From Firm-08 sp045541535 (GTDB lineage Bacteria > Bacillota > Clostridia > Oscillospirales > QAKW01): a stretch of DNA of 47,947 nt. Where the stretch lies: positions 1-47,947 of the forward strand of contig JAZQJG010000069.1 of the NCBI GenBank assembly GCA_045541535.1, written 5' to 3'. Of this stretch, positions 23,099-32,451 are shown in pieces (position 1 is the first letter of the stretch; the number at the start of each line of letters is the position of its first letter). A program made the position numbers and the translations under genes. The notes beneath the pieces are model-generated. The model searched no databases and was not told the DNA's origin. It saw only the letters and a program-made list of their open reading frames with translations.

Positions 23099-26068
23099 TT
23101 TTTGCAATGCGAGTGTAAAACTGAACTCAATATGCTTTTCCTGCAGGCGATATTGCTCCTCCAGAGCGGGACCGCAGGAAGCAGAGCCGATGCCGGAATT
23201 TTTATAATCCAACCGCAGATGGGTGTTGCCGTCTGCCACCAGCTCGTCGGTATGTTCTGCCGCCGTGAGAGCGGCGGTGCTGTAGCGGGACAGGTTACAC
23301 TCAAAGGCGGGGGCGCCAAGGAAGGTCAACCCTGCCACGTTTAACTCACGCACGCCGGTATGATTACCGTGCTCCTGGGGACGGACGTAGGGCACGTATT
23401 CCCGAGCAGGCGTGCTCTCGTAGCGGCCCAAGGGGGCGTGATGATAGAGATCCACGTAGTTTTCCCACGGGCCTCTGCCGTAATAATCAAAGGGCAGATC
23501 CTCACCCAATAGACTCATTTCAAATCCGAAGCGCTGGAGCCACACACATTCCTTTTTGATATCGCCCGTCAGCGTCACCTGCACACGACCGTCGGCAAAG
23601 AAGGTGTATTGCAGGGTGCCGCGGAAATAGGGAGCGCGGGAAACACCGGCCAGAGAGATCTGCGCCGTCACCACGTTGCCCTCCACCGTCAGATCATAGA
23701 GATGAGTAAATTGCCGATTGAGATTTTCTGCGCCACGGTCAGCGCCGGACTTTTCCCACATCCATCTCTCTTTACGCTCGTTGTCAATGGGCGCTCGGAA
23801 GGCCGTGAGTTGCATAGGCTCGGCCAGTTTTTCCTCCCCCTGCAGACAAATACTGTCAAACATACCCGTCTTGGGGCTGAGGCGATAGCAGAAATCCGAC
23901 CCCTTGGCGTAGACGTAGCCCTGCTCGCAGGAAAGGGTCAGGGGCTCCCCCGTCGCAACAGTGGCAACAGGATTTGCCAGTTCACAACAGGCCGTACCCA
24001 ACAATGCGCCTCTTTGCTTCAGCGTCACCTTCAGCAGAGCGCCATATCGGCACTCGGGCAGAGCAACGGGCAGATCCACCACACTGGTCTGATGGGCGGG
24101 AGTGGTCAGTGGCAATTGGCCTGCGGCCACCTGTTTTCCATCGACTTCCAAGCAATAGGAAATCTCACATTCGGCAAAGGAAGTGAAATCAAACAGGTTA
24201 CGGATTTCCAGTTTTCCTTCCTTATAATAAACACGGAAGGGGGCGTAGGCCTCTTTGATATCCAATGTTCCCGCCTTGAAAGAACGATCAGGGAACACCA
24301 TACCGTCTACGCAGAAGTTGCTGTCGTGGGTCAGCTCGCCGGGGAAATCGCCCCCATAGCGATAGGCGCCGTCACGCCATACGGCGTGATCCGCCCATTC
24401 CCAGATACAGCCACCCGCAAAATTGGGGTAGCGGTACAGCAGATCCATATAATCCCACATTCCGCCGGGACCGTTGCCCATAGCGTGGGCGTATTCACAT
24501 AAAAACAAAGGAAGCTCTGCCACCTGCTCGCAATAGGTACGAACACCGTCAAGGGAAAGGTACATACGGGAATGGACGTCCACCTTGTGCTCGTATGCCT
24601 TGGCCTTTTCAAACCCGGCCTTGGCGGCGGCCAGTTTTTCCGCCGCCTGATCCTCTTTTTCCTGCAGAGCTTTGGCAATGCGATATTGCTCCTCCGCCTT
24701 CTCCACCTCCCGTTTCCAGCGTTGCTGGTGGGCGCGGCTGGCATCCTCGGCGTGGATCAATCTGCCATCCTCTTTAGAGCGCAGATAGCGGATCATTGCC
24801 TGATGATTTTCCCCGTGGCCGCTCTCGTTACCGGTGGACCACATCAAAATGGAGATATGGTTTTTATCCCGTTCCCAGGCACGCTCCATCCGCTCCACGT
24901 ATTCCTTTTCCCAGGCAGGTCGGTTGCAGATCCAATCGGGATTTTCCACGTCATAGCCGCGCTTGAACAGCGCCTTGCCGTGACGGTGGCAAAAGCCGTG
25001 GGTCTCAATATCCGTTTCCAGCACCACGTACAGACCCAGCTCGTCGCACCATTCCAAAAACTTGGGGGTGGGCGGATAATGGGAGGTACGGACGATATTC
25101 ATATTCAGTTCTTTCATCAACTCCAGATCTCGGCGAAGCTCCGCATCCGTCATCACCCAACCGCCGGTGGGAGAGGTGTCGTGATGATTGACGCCCTTTA
25201 GTTTTACCGGCACACCGTTGACGCAAATGGCCTTTTGGGCATTGACGGTGATCTCGCGGAATCCGATCTTTTGTGTGATCTTCTCCCCTGCCTTCTCCAG
25301 ACACAGAGTATATAAATAAGGTTTTTCCGGATTCCACAAAACGGGTTTTTCCACCTGCAACAGGGCCACGCCCCGCTCATCGGTGATGGCGGTGGCCAAC
25401 AAGGTCGTACCATCGGACAGCGTGAGTACGGTGGCAGGGGCGGTGGTAACGGTCACCTTACCGCTGATATGGGTACGGATATCCACGTCCACGATATGAC
25501 CCTCGGGGCGTTCCAACAGATACAGGTCTCTGAAAATACCGTTGCAACGGAAGAAATCCTGATCCTCCAGATAACTACCCACGCACCATTTACGCACGGC
25601 GATCCGAAGGGTATGGGTACCCTTGGCGGCGAAGGGGGTCAGATCAAATTCTGCCTGCAGATGGCTCCCTTGGGTGCGGCCCACGAACTGACCGTCCAGA
25701 TATACCTCCGCCTCGGAGGAAACGCCCTCCAACACCAGATAGGTGCGACCAATGCCGCATACCTCGATCTCACGGGTGTAAATCCCCACGGGATTTTCCA
25801 TCGGCACGTAAGGAGGATCCACGGGGTATGGATAGTCCACGTTGGCATAATTGGGCTGTTCATATCCGGTGTTTTGCCAGGTGGAGGGCACGGCAACCCT
25901 GTCGTTACACGGCGCCGCACAAACGTCCACTCTATCCCCATCGGGATAATATCCAAAAGAAAATTCACCGTTGAGCAAGGTATATTTCGCCTTTCCCTCC
26001 GGAATATAATAACTGCGTGTGGGTAAGCGCCCCACCGACGTGTTTTGCAGATCTTCGTAAAAGCGCAT
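23096..26068 (-). CDS. lacZ: Beta-galactosidase, GH2 LacZ type, with helical insertion
   Basis: The 990-residue protein has the LacZ order: sugar-binding jelly roll (about 35-200), Ig-like domain, TIM barrel (about 285-590), a second Ig-like domain and the large C-terminal beta-sandwich (Bgal_small_N, about 720-990). STGNESGHG carries the acid/base Glu415; LFLCEYAHAMGN carries the nucleophile Glu525. It hydrolyses terminal beta-galactosides such as lactose; there is no signal peptide, so it is cytoplasmic. Between RLIHAEDASR and DVHSRMY, residues about 444-496 form a Lys/Glu/Ala-rich, probably coiled-coil segment absent from ordinary LacZ. GGGAGG precedes the ATG. It has its own promoter. No lac permease is next to it. 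Confidence 0.95.
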   Translation of the reverse strand: MRFYEDLQNTSVGRLPTRSYYIPEGKAKYTLLNGEFSFGYYPDGDRVDVCAAPCNDRVAVPSTWQNTGYEQPNYANVDYPYPVDPPYVPMENPVGIYTREIEVCGIGRTYLVLEGVSSEAEVYLDGQFVGRTQGSHLQAEFDLTPFAAKGTHTLRIAVRKWCVGSYLEDQDFFRCNGIFRDLYLLERPEGHIVDVDIRTHISGKVTVTTAPATVLTLSDGTTLLATAITDERGVALLQVEKPVLWNPEKPYLYTLCLEKAGEKITQKIGFREITVNAQKAICVNGVPVKLKGVNHHDTSPTGGWVMTDAELRRDLELMKELNMNIVRTSHYPPTPKFLEWCDELGLYVVLETDIETHGFCHRHGKALFKRGYDVENPDWICNRPAWEKEYVERMERAWERDKNHISILMWSTGNESGHGENHQAMIRYLRSKEDGRLIHAEDASRAHQQRWKREVEKAEEQYRIAKALQEKEDQAAEKLAAAKAGFEKAKAYEHKVDVHSRMYLSLDGVRTYCEQVAELPLFLCEYAHAMGNGPGGMWDYMDLLYRYPNFAGGCIWEWADHAVWRDGAYRYGGDFPGELTHDSNFCVDGMVFPDRSFKAGTLDIKEAYAPFRVYYKEGKLEIRNLFDFTSFAECEISYCLEVDGKQVAAGQLPLTTPAHQTSVVDLPVALPECRYGALLKVTLKQRGALLGTACCELANPVATVATGEPLTLSCEQGYVYAKGSDFCYRLSPKTGMFDSICLQGEEKLAEPMQLTAFRAPIDNERKERWMWEKSGADRGAENLNRQFTHLYDLTVEGNVVTAQISLAGVSRAPYFRGTLQYTFFADGRVQVTLTGDIKKECVWLQRFGFEMSLLGEDLPFDYYGRGPWENYVDLYHHAPLGRYESTPAREYVPYVRPQEHGNHTGVRELNVAGLTFLGAPAFECNLSRYSTAALTAAEHTDELVADGNTHLRLDYKNSGIGSASCGPALEEQYRLQEKHIEFSFTLALQK

Positions 26069-26100
26069 TGCCGTTTCCTCCCGATTTTTATTATAATGTC

Positions 26101-26129
26101 ATCATATCACAGCCACTTAAAATATTCAA
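26101..26129 (-). promoter_or_regulatory. Sigma-A promoter for beta-galactosidase
   Basis: On the minus strand TTGAAT (26129-26124) and TATGAT (26106-26101) are 17 bp apart. Confidence 0.7.
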
Positions 26130-26130
26130 G

Positions 26131-26168
26131 AAAAAAACGACCGCAAGCGGTTGCTTGCGGTCGTTTGA
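26131..26168 (-). terminator. Intrinsic terminator after beta-helix SLH gene
   Basis: ACGACCGCAAGC pairs with GCTTGCGGTCGT around a 4-nt loop, followed on the minus strand by seven T. Confidence 0.93.
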
Positions 26169-26176
26169 TTATTGGG

Positions 26177-29100
26177 TTATCTCACGTAGCTCTTGGCGCC
26201 AACCATAATGGTTACGATCTCGGCACGGGAGATGGACTTGGTGGGATTGAGATAGCCGTGCTCGTCACCATTGACCAAACCGTAGGCTACGGCGGTGGCA
26301 ACAGCAGTCTTAGCCCACTTGGCAACGTCGCCGCCATCCTTAAAGCGCTTGAGGTTGGAGGCAGAGCCCTTGCTGGTATCCAGAGCGGCTGCACGAACCA
26401 TCACGGACATAAACTCCTGACGGCTGATGTTAGCCTTGGGGTTGAAGTTGGTACCGTCACCCTGCATAATACCCAGTTCATAGACAGCCTTAACGGCGTT
26501 GGAAGCCCACTTGGAGATCTGCTTGGCATCCTTGTACTTCAGGGTAACACCTTGGTAAGCGGCGGAGTTCACGCCCATCAGGTTACACATAAAGACGGCA
26601 ACCTGCTCACGGGTGGCTTTGTCCTGAGGATTGAAGGTGTAAGTACCGTCACTCCACTTGGTACCGTTGGTAACGCCCATCAGATAGGCTTCATTGATGT
26701 ACTTGGCGGCCCAGTGATCCTCAACGTCCTTAAACTTGGCGCTGAACATACCGGCGGTCAGTTTGAGTACGTAGCTGGAGGTTACACCGGTCTGGGAAGT
26801 AACGTCAACGTACAGTACCATATAGCCCTGAGACATGGGGCTGGACAGTTTGCAGTTGGTGAAGGTTTCCTTGGTCTCGGTAACGGTGTAGGAAGTCATC
26901 GTGGAAGGAATTTCCTTGGTCTTCTTACGGTCGGCATAAACCTTGGCAGTGGCGTTGTCGCTGACAAAGATGTCCACCTGAGGATTATCGGTGCCGTTGC
27001 TACCGGTGATCACGTTGTCCACACGCTTCTGAGCGAAGCCGTTGACGGAGATGATGTCGCTCTCGGTGTTCCGGATCTTGTTAAGAACGATCATCTTGAA
27101 GACGGCGGAACTACCGTTGAGTGCGTTGATGCGGATATAGAAGGTGTTGGTGCCTTCGGCCAGCTTGATGGTCTTCTGGTCACTGTTGGAGCTGAGCTTG
27201 CCGCTGAGCTCGTCGGTGCCTTCGTCATACTGAGCAAAGATCTCATAGGTGGCGCCGTCGTTCACGACCAGAGTATCCTTCAGAGAAGCAATATAGTCGT
27301 TGGGCTGGAGATACAGCACCTTGGCGCTGTTGTCAATTCTCTTCATACCGATCATTTCGCCGGTGGCGTCGTTGACCAGTTCATCCTCGCTGGTAGCAAA
27401 GATGGGGAAGGAAGCAACCATAATTCTCTTATCGGCGGATTTATCCATACGCTCAATTACGATGGTGTAAACCTGAGAGGTAACGCCATCCTCGGCGGAA
27501 ACCTTGGCATAGACCTTGTTTTCGCCGACTACCAGTGCCAAAGCCTCATCCTGATAGATGTTGCAACCGATGTCGCTGAACAGCTCATAGGTGGCGCCGT
27601 CGCTGACAACCAGCTCGGGCAACAGGCTTGTGGTTTCGTTATCAACCGTCATCTTCGCCACGTTACCGTCAATGGTAACGTCCTCGATGCTGTCCTTAAC
27701 GTCTACCAATTCAGCCGCGGTGCTCTTGGTACGGGTGAAGGAAACTTCGTATACCTGCTCGTTGGTACCGTCCTCGGAAGTTACTTTAATTAAATAGGAA
27801 GTCTTTCCGACGGGGATGTACATATCAACGGTGTAGTTGATGGGGGTGGTCAGTTCGGTATCGGTGGTGGCATAGAAGGAAGCGCTGCCGCCTGCGGAAA
27901 CGATGGGCAGGAGGGGACCCTTAACGTAACTGTTGGGGAGGACACAATTGTACTTGGTGCCCTGCTCTACCCAGGTGCTACCCTCAACGTCAATGCCCAA
28001 CAATTCGGCGTTGTTGTTAATGGGCTGGTTCACCGTTACGGTGTATACTGCGCTGGAAACGCCATCCTCGGCGAATACCTTTACGTAGAATACGGTCTCC
28101 ACACCCTTCAGGGTGATGGTGGAAGAAATCTCGTTTTGACAAGTTATGTCGCTATAGATCTTGTAGGTGCAACCGTCGGAAACCTCAACGGCAAAGTCAA
28201 GGAAGTCGGCGGCGGTAGCGGCGTTGTAAGTGATGGTCTTGTTCTCACCATCCAACACAGCGGCGGCAGGAGAGGTAACGGAGGTGATCTCGTAAGCGCC
28301 GGCCAGCTTGGTCATTGCCGCATCAGTATAATAAGGAACGTAAGTACCTGCACCGGCGATGGCACCGACGGGACCGTTGGCAAAGTAGTTGTAAGAGCAG
28401 TCTGCCACGGTGGCCAGCAGGTTGTTGGTCAAAATCTTGGAGATGGAAGAATCAAAATAGTTCTCATGGATGTCAATGGTCTGACCGGTAAACTTTTCAT
28501 AGCAGTTTACGTTGAACTGACCCTTGGAACCCTCAAAGCGGTTGTTGGTAATGGTCAGGTGGTTACCGGCAGTCCAGCGGTCAAGATACATAAAGGTACC
28601 GCCGGTGCAGCCAAGCACTTTGTTACCGTCAAGGGTAATGCTGTTCTTAACTCTGGCACCGATATCGTTGGTACCGTTGGTGGACTGACCGATGTAGAGG
28701 AAGTTATTACAGGTGATGTTCTGGAAAATATTATCCTTGAACATCAGCACGTCGGTGCTGCTACCGTCGAGACCGCCCATGTAGATGTTTTTGTTACATC
28801 CGGTGAAGACGTTAGCCTCAAAGATACCGTTGGAGATGTTGGGCAAACGCATCACGTAGTTGGTACCTGCTCCCTCAAAGCGGCTGTTGGCCAGACGGAA
28901 GTTGGAGAAGGTGCTCTTGCCGGTATCATTACGGCCGCGATACATCAGAGCGTCCTGATCGGTAGAACCGGTACACATAATGTTCTCAAAGGTCATATTC
29001 TCAATGCCGAAAGTACCGGAGAAGAGGAAGCGACCCTTTTCGGTGAAGGTAACACCATCGAAAGAGATACCGTTGATACCGCTCATCAGAGTGATGTTAG

Positions 29101-31108
29101 CAGTGAAGCGGGTCTCTTCATTGAGATCGCCACGCTCGTCACTTCTGCTGTAATCGGCGCTGTTCATATTGTTGGGGTTGATACCCGCCTTGGCACCGCG
29201 GATCTTAACGCCCTTGCCCTGAATGGTAAAGGGAGTCTCGTAAGCACCGGCGGTCATATAAATGATGTCCCCGGCCATCGCCTTGTCCATAGCCAGAGGC
29301 AGATCGCTGAACGCAGAGTGACCGGCAACAGCGCGGCGCCACTCACCGTTAACCTCAACGTAGATCTGCTGGTTGGCAGGATATTGAGAAAACTCGGGAC
29401 CGACAACATATTCGGAAGCATCCAGGTAATCAGTATAAGCAACCTTGCTGGTCAGCAAGATATTGTAAACAGCGGAATAATTGCCATAGTATACCTTTGC
29501 ATAAGCATAGCTGATCTGACCGGGGGTCAGGGCTACGGTATTGTTTTCCAACGGAGTGGTGCAGGTGGCATCGGAAAACAGCTCGTAGTATGCGCCTTCC
29601 TTAACCTCCAGACCGATCTGAACTTCGTTCAGCTTGGAAGGAATAGAGGTAGTGATGGAGCAATCGGGAGCCACTTTGATGTCAGCGCCGGCAAAGGAAA
29701 CACCGTTGGTGTTGGTAATGGCGGTAACGTCCAACAGAGAGGAGGGATCCGTCTTTTCCTCGTTGAGCCAATACTCATCAAAGGCAAAGGCAGTCGCGGA
29801 ATCGCTGGCGTCAATCAGACAAACGTCCTTGGGATTCCGACCGCCGGTGTAGTTATCGTAAACGGGCACCTTGTACAGACCGTCACCGTAGCTCATATGG
29901 ATAAAGGTACAGTCGGCGGCGGCTGCGGGAACGAAAACGTTATCAAAGATCTTGGTGCCGTAGGGAGAAGAGTTGATGGGAGAATCACTCTGACGCAGAC
30001 GGCCGTACAGACGGATGGCCTTACCCAGGTTGGTAAAGGTGTTACCGCTGATCTGAACGTTCTCGGTATCCACGGGCCAGTTACTGGAATAGGTGGAGGT
30101 GTTTGCCTCGGCATATACGCCCAGAGCATACTGACCGTTACCGGTGGATCCACCCACGGTATCAAAGGTGTTGCCGGTGATCTTCACGGTACCTCTGATA
30201 AACTCGTGAACACGGGCCATACCGGCGTTCTTAACGTAGTTGTTAGAAACGGTGGTGGTGTTGACCAGATGGGCAACGTTAAAGCCGTCACCGGTTACGT
30301 TGGCAATGTAGTTACCGCTGATATTGATTTCCGTCACCCAAGAAGCGGTGAAGCCGGCGGTGGTGGCAATGCCGTTACCGGCAGAGCCGACTCTCTCAAT
30401 ACGGTTGTTGGTAATCGTTGCCATAGAAGCCACGAAGCTGTAGGAAGCGGGCTGACCGATCTGAACGGCGCTGAATGCGTCGTCGGTAATGCCCAATTTA
30501 TTGTAGGCCTTATCGTTGATCAGATCAAACACGTTGCAGGTGATGGTGACACGGGCGTTGGACACACGGTCCTCCTGCAGGCGAATGCAGCTGTCGCCGG
30601 TGAGGGCAAAGCCGTTGACCGTCAGCTCACAAGAGCCGGTGATCTGCTCATCCATAGCTCTGGGCAGGTAGGAGATCAGGGTATCCTGCAGGATCGTCTC
30701 ATCCTTACCGGTGGCAGAGCGCTTGTCAGAAGCCTCGGAAATTTCATTTTCATTGTTGGGATTGACGTCGGCCTTATTACCAAACAGACTAACCGTTTTG
30801 TTCAGCTTGAGCTGTTCGGAATAGATACCGGCCGCAACGTAGATGGAGCCGTTGGCCTTCAGGGCCTCGTAGGCGTCCTCAATCGTTGCAAAAGCGGTAC
30901 TGCCCATAACGCCCTTGTACGTGGTACCGGCGACGATGGCAGATACAGCCGTGCCCTTTGCCGCATTGGCAAAGTCGTCATCGACAACGATAATGCTGTC
31001 GGTACAGTTCACGGTGCTGGCGGCAGAAACCGTAAAGGTGCTGCCCAGCAACGTAAAGACCATAGCCAACATCAAAGCCGTTGCCAAAATACGCTTGATG
31101 CTTTTCAT
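26177..31108 (-). CDS. Giant secreted beta-helix surface protein with cadherin-like repeats and three SLH domains
   Basis: The 1643-residue protein has signal peptide MKSIKRILATALMLAMVF...VSAA. Two right-handed beta-helix blocks (about 60-480 and 630-960) are rich in N.I.GN.F / ITNNRFEG-type rungs, as in NosD/pectate-lyase folds. They open alike (KADVNPNNEN and KAGINPNNMN), which suggests an internal duplication. Cadherin-like beta-sandwich modules follow each block (about 530-620 and 980-1440), repeating a SDGATYELFSDIGC...VYAKV.AEDGVTS.VYTI pattern. Three SLH domains end the protein (about 1458-1643). The start is ATG 31108, 7 bp after AGGAGGT; in-frame codons further upstream lie at or before the promoter. 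It may bind or cleave polysaccharide, but I see no clear catalytic residues. Confidence 0.9.
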   Translation of the reverse strand: MKSIKRILATALMLAMVFTLLGSTFTVSAASTVNCTDSIIVVDDDFANAAKGTAVSAIVAGTTYKGVMGSTAFATIEDAYEALKANGSIYVAAGIYSEQLKLNKTVSLFGNKADVNPNNENEISEASDKRSATGKDETILQDTLISYLPRAMDEQITGSCELTVNGFALTGDSCIRLQEDRVSNARVTITCNVFDLINDKAYNKLGITDDAFSAVQIGQPASYSFVASMATITNNRIERVGSAGNGIATTAGFTASWVTEINISGNYIANVTGDGFNVAHLVNTTTVSNNYVKNAGMARVHEFIRGTVKITGNTFDTVGGSTGNGQYALGVYAEANTSTYSSNWPVDTENVQISGNTFTNLGKAIRLYGRLRQSDSPINSSPYGTKIFDNVFVPAAAADCTFIHMSYGDGLYKVPVYDNYTGGRNPKDVCLIDASDSATAFAFDEYWLNEEKTDPSSLLDVTAITNTNGVSFAGADIKVAPDCSITTSIPSKLNEVQIGLEVKEGAYYELFSDATCTTPLENNTVALTPGQISYAYAKVYYGNYSAVYNILLTSKVAYTDYLDASEYVVGPEFSQYPANQQIYVEVNGEWRRAVAGHSAFSDLPLAMDKAMAGDIIYMTAGAYETPFTIQGKGVKIRGAKAGINPNNMNSADYSRSDERGDLNEETRFTANITLMSGINGISFDGVTFTEKGRFLFSGTFGIENMTFENIMCTGSTDQDALMYRGRNDTGKSTFSNFRLANSRFEGAGTNYVMRLPNISNGIFEANVFTGCNKNIYMGGLDGSSTDVLMFKDNIFQNITCNNFLYIGQSTNGTNDIGARVKNSITLDGNKVLGCTGGTFMYLDRWTAGNHLTITNNRFEGSKGQFNVNCYEKFTGQTIDIHENYFDSSISKILTNNLLATVADCSYNYFANGPVGAIAGAGTYVPYYTDAAMTKLAGAYEITSVTSPAAAVLDGENKTITYNAATAADFLDFAVEVSDGCTYKIYSDITCQNEISSTITLKGVETVFYVKVFAEDGVSSAVYTVTVNQPINNNAELLGIDVEGSTWVEQGTKYNCVLPNSYVKGPLLPIVSAGGSASFYATTDTELTTPINYTVDMYIPVGKTSYLIKVTSEDGTNEQVYEVSFTRTKSTAAELVDVKDSIEDVTIDGNVAKMTVDNETTSLLPELVVSDGATYELFSDIGCNIYQDEALALVVGENKVYAKVSAEDGVTSQVYTIVIERMDKSADKRIMVASFPIFATSEDELVNDATGEMIGMKRIDNSAKVLYLQPNDYIASLKDTLVVNDGATYEIFAQYDEGTDELSGKLSSNSDQKTIKLAEGTNTFYIRINALNGSSAVFKMIVLNKIRNTESDIISVNGFAQKRVDNVITGSNGTDNPQVDIFVSDNATAKVYADRKKTKEIPSTMTSYTVTETKETFTNCKLSSPMSQGYMVLYVDVTSQTGVTSSYVLKLTAGMFSAKFKDVEDHWAAKYINEAYLMGVTNGTKWSDGTYTFNPQDKATREQVAVFMCNLMGVNSAAYQGVTLKYKDAKQISKWASNAVKAVYELGIMQGDGTNFNPKANISRQEFMSVMVRAAALDTSKGSASNLKRFKDGGDVAKWAKTAVATAVAYGLVNGDEHGYLNPTKSISRAEIVTIMVGAKSYVR

Positions 31109-31163
31109 GATTATTACCTCCTGGTATGCGTTGAAATTATACTTGCGCATAATACTTAATAAA

Positions 31164-31192
31164 ATTATATATAAATCTAATACAAAAGTCAA
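31164..31192 (-). promoter_or_regulatory. Sigma-A promoter for beta-helix SLH gene
   Basis: On the minus strand TTGACT (31192-31187) and TATAAT (31169-31164) are 17 bp apart. The leader is about 50 nt. Confidence 0.8.
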
Positions 31193-31285
31193 TGCCAACA
31201 TTTCCGCCTTCCTGCGTTTTGTGGATATTGCATAATTTTTTTGGTGCCAAATTGTATATAATACCAATAGTAGGAGGTCGGGGAC

Positions 31286-31314
31286 TTGCAATTAACGGAA
31301 AAATATGGTATGAT
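31286..31314 (+). promoter_or_regulatory. Sigma-A promoter for glm operon
   Basis: TTGCAA at 31286-31291 and TATGAT at 31309-31314 have a 17-bp spacer. The ~85-nt leader contains AGACGTCTTT twice (31318-31327 and 31359-31368) and a tandem 13-nt repeat (31364-31376, 31378-31390). No glmS ribozyme is visible. Confidence 0.8.
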
Positions 31315-31405
31315 AACAGACGTCTTTGGAGTGATCGGCAGACCGCTCCCCTCGGAAAAGACGTCTTTAGGAAAAAATCTTTAGGAAAAATGGAGAAAAT
31401 CGAAT

Positions 31406-32440
31406 ATGGAAAAACTGGCTTACATCCTGCGGGATGGCAGCCCTTTTTCTGCTACAACGATTTCCGCATTGCTGCTGGAGGAATTTGTGCACGCACAAAT
31501 CAAGGCAGCATTGCCGGAGATTAAAATAGCGGAAAAGGACTGCGACACCCCGATGCAAGGCGGTCTTTTTCTGCATGCCGACGCAGACTTTTGCCCCGAG
31601 GAATTGGGGCAGGTCGCCGGAAATGCAAAAAGAGGGCGCCTGCTATCGGAAACCGGTGAGGAACTGGGCTATATTTCGGAGTCGGGAGTCCTTGATGCAC
31701 AAGGGATCGCGAAGCTTCCGACTCTGGTGTTACACCACGCCCGACGGCTCACCCCTTACAACCTTTCAGAGGTCCTTTCCACCCGAAAAAACGCTCTGCT
31801 TTCCCGCCTGTGGGAGCAAGGAGTTTTCGTGGAATGTGACCAGGTCACCCTCAGCCCATTGTACACCGTCGGCGCCGGCACCTTTATCGCCCGGGACACC
31901 GTGCTTTCCGGCAAGGGAAGCATCGGCCGTGGCTGTACCCTGTTGGGCGGTCGCCTGCACAACGTGGTGCTGGGGGACGGCGTTTCCGTGGAAAAAAGCG
32001 TGCTGACCGATTGTACCGTGGGCGCCCACAGCACCGTGGGTCCCTTTGCCTATTTGCGTCCCGCAACCGAGGTGGGAGCAAATTGCCGCATCGGCGACTT
32101 CGTGGAGCTGAAAAACGCCAAGATCGGCGACGGCACCAAGGTCTCCCACCTGACCTACGTGGGAGACAGCGACGTGGGAAGCGGCGTTAACTTCGGTTGC
32201 GGCACCGTCACCTCCAATTACGACGGTATTCATAAATACCGCACCGTGATCGGTGACAACGTGTTTATCGGCTGTAACACCAATCTCATCGCTCCCGTCA
32301 CCGTGGAAAACAACGCCTATATCGCCGCCGGCAGTACCGTGACCGATCGGGTGCCTGCGGCGGCGCTGGCCATTGCCCGCGCGCGACAGACCAACAAAGA
32401 AAACTGGGTAAAAAAGAATAAACCTGAGCTCATCAAGTAA
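31406..32440 (+). CDS. GlmU-like glucosamine-1-phosphate acetyltransferase with shortened N-terminal domain
   Basis: The C-terminal ~200 of 344 residues are the left-handed beta-helix acetyltransferase of GlmU: VGPFAYLRPATEVG, FVELKNAKIG, KVSHLTYVGD, GCGTVTSNYDG (with the invariant Asn-Tyr-Asp) and AYIAAGSTVTDRVP. These residues acetylate glucosamine-1-phosphate with acetyl-CoA. The N-terminal part is only about 125 residues, against about 230 in GlmU, and lacks the LAAGxGTRM nucleotide-binding loop; LFLHADADF may be a remnant of the nucleotidyltransferase core. UDP-GlcNAc formation would then need another uridylyltransferase. It heads an operon with glmS (11 bp gap) and glmM, which makes an amino-sugar role very likely. 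An ATG start is preceded by GGAG. Confidence 0.88.
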   Translation: MEKLAYILRDGSPFSATTISALLLEEFVHAQIKAALPEIKIAEKDCDTPMQGGLFLHADADFCPEELGQVAGNAKRGRLLSETGEELGYISESGVLDAQGIAKLPTLVLHHARRLTPYNLSEVLSTRKNALLSRLWEQGVFVECDQVTLSPLYTVGAGTFIARDTVLSGKGSIGRGCTLLGGRLHNVVLGDGVSVEKSVLTDCTVGAHSTVGPFAYLRPATEVGANCRIGDFVELKNAKIGDGTKVSHLTYVGDSDVGSGVNFGCGTVTSNYDGIHKYRTVIGDNVFIGCNTNLIAPVTVENNAYIAAGSTVTDRVPAAALAIARARQTNKENWVKKNKPELIK

Positions 32441-32451
32441 GGAGGATCGCT

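Noticed and set aside
28136..31159. 1007-codon open frame on the plus strand opposite the beta-helix gene
   Set aside because: It is Gly/Val-rich, low in complexity, without a start signal, and mirrors the repetitive real gene on the minus strand.
32441..32451. glmS ribozyme upstream of glmS
   Set aside because: Only 11 bases separate glmS from the preceding gene, and the operon leader at 31321-31405 does not show the ribozyme core.
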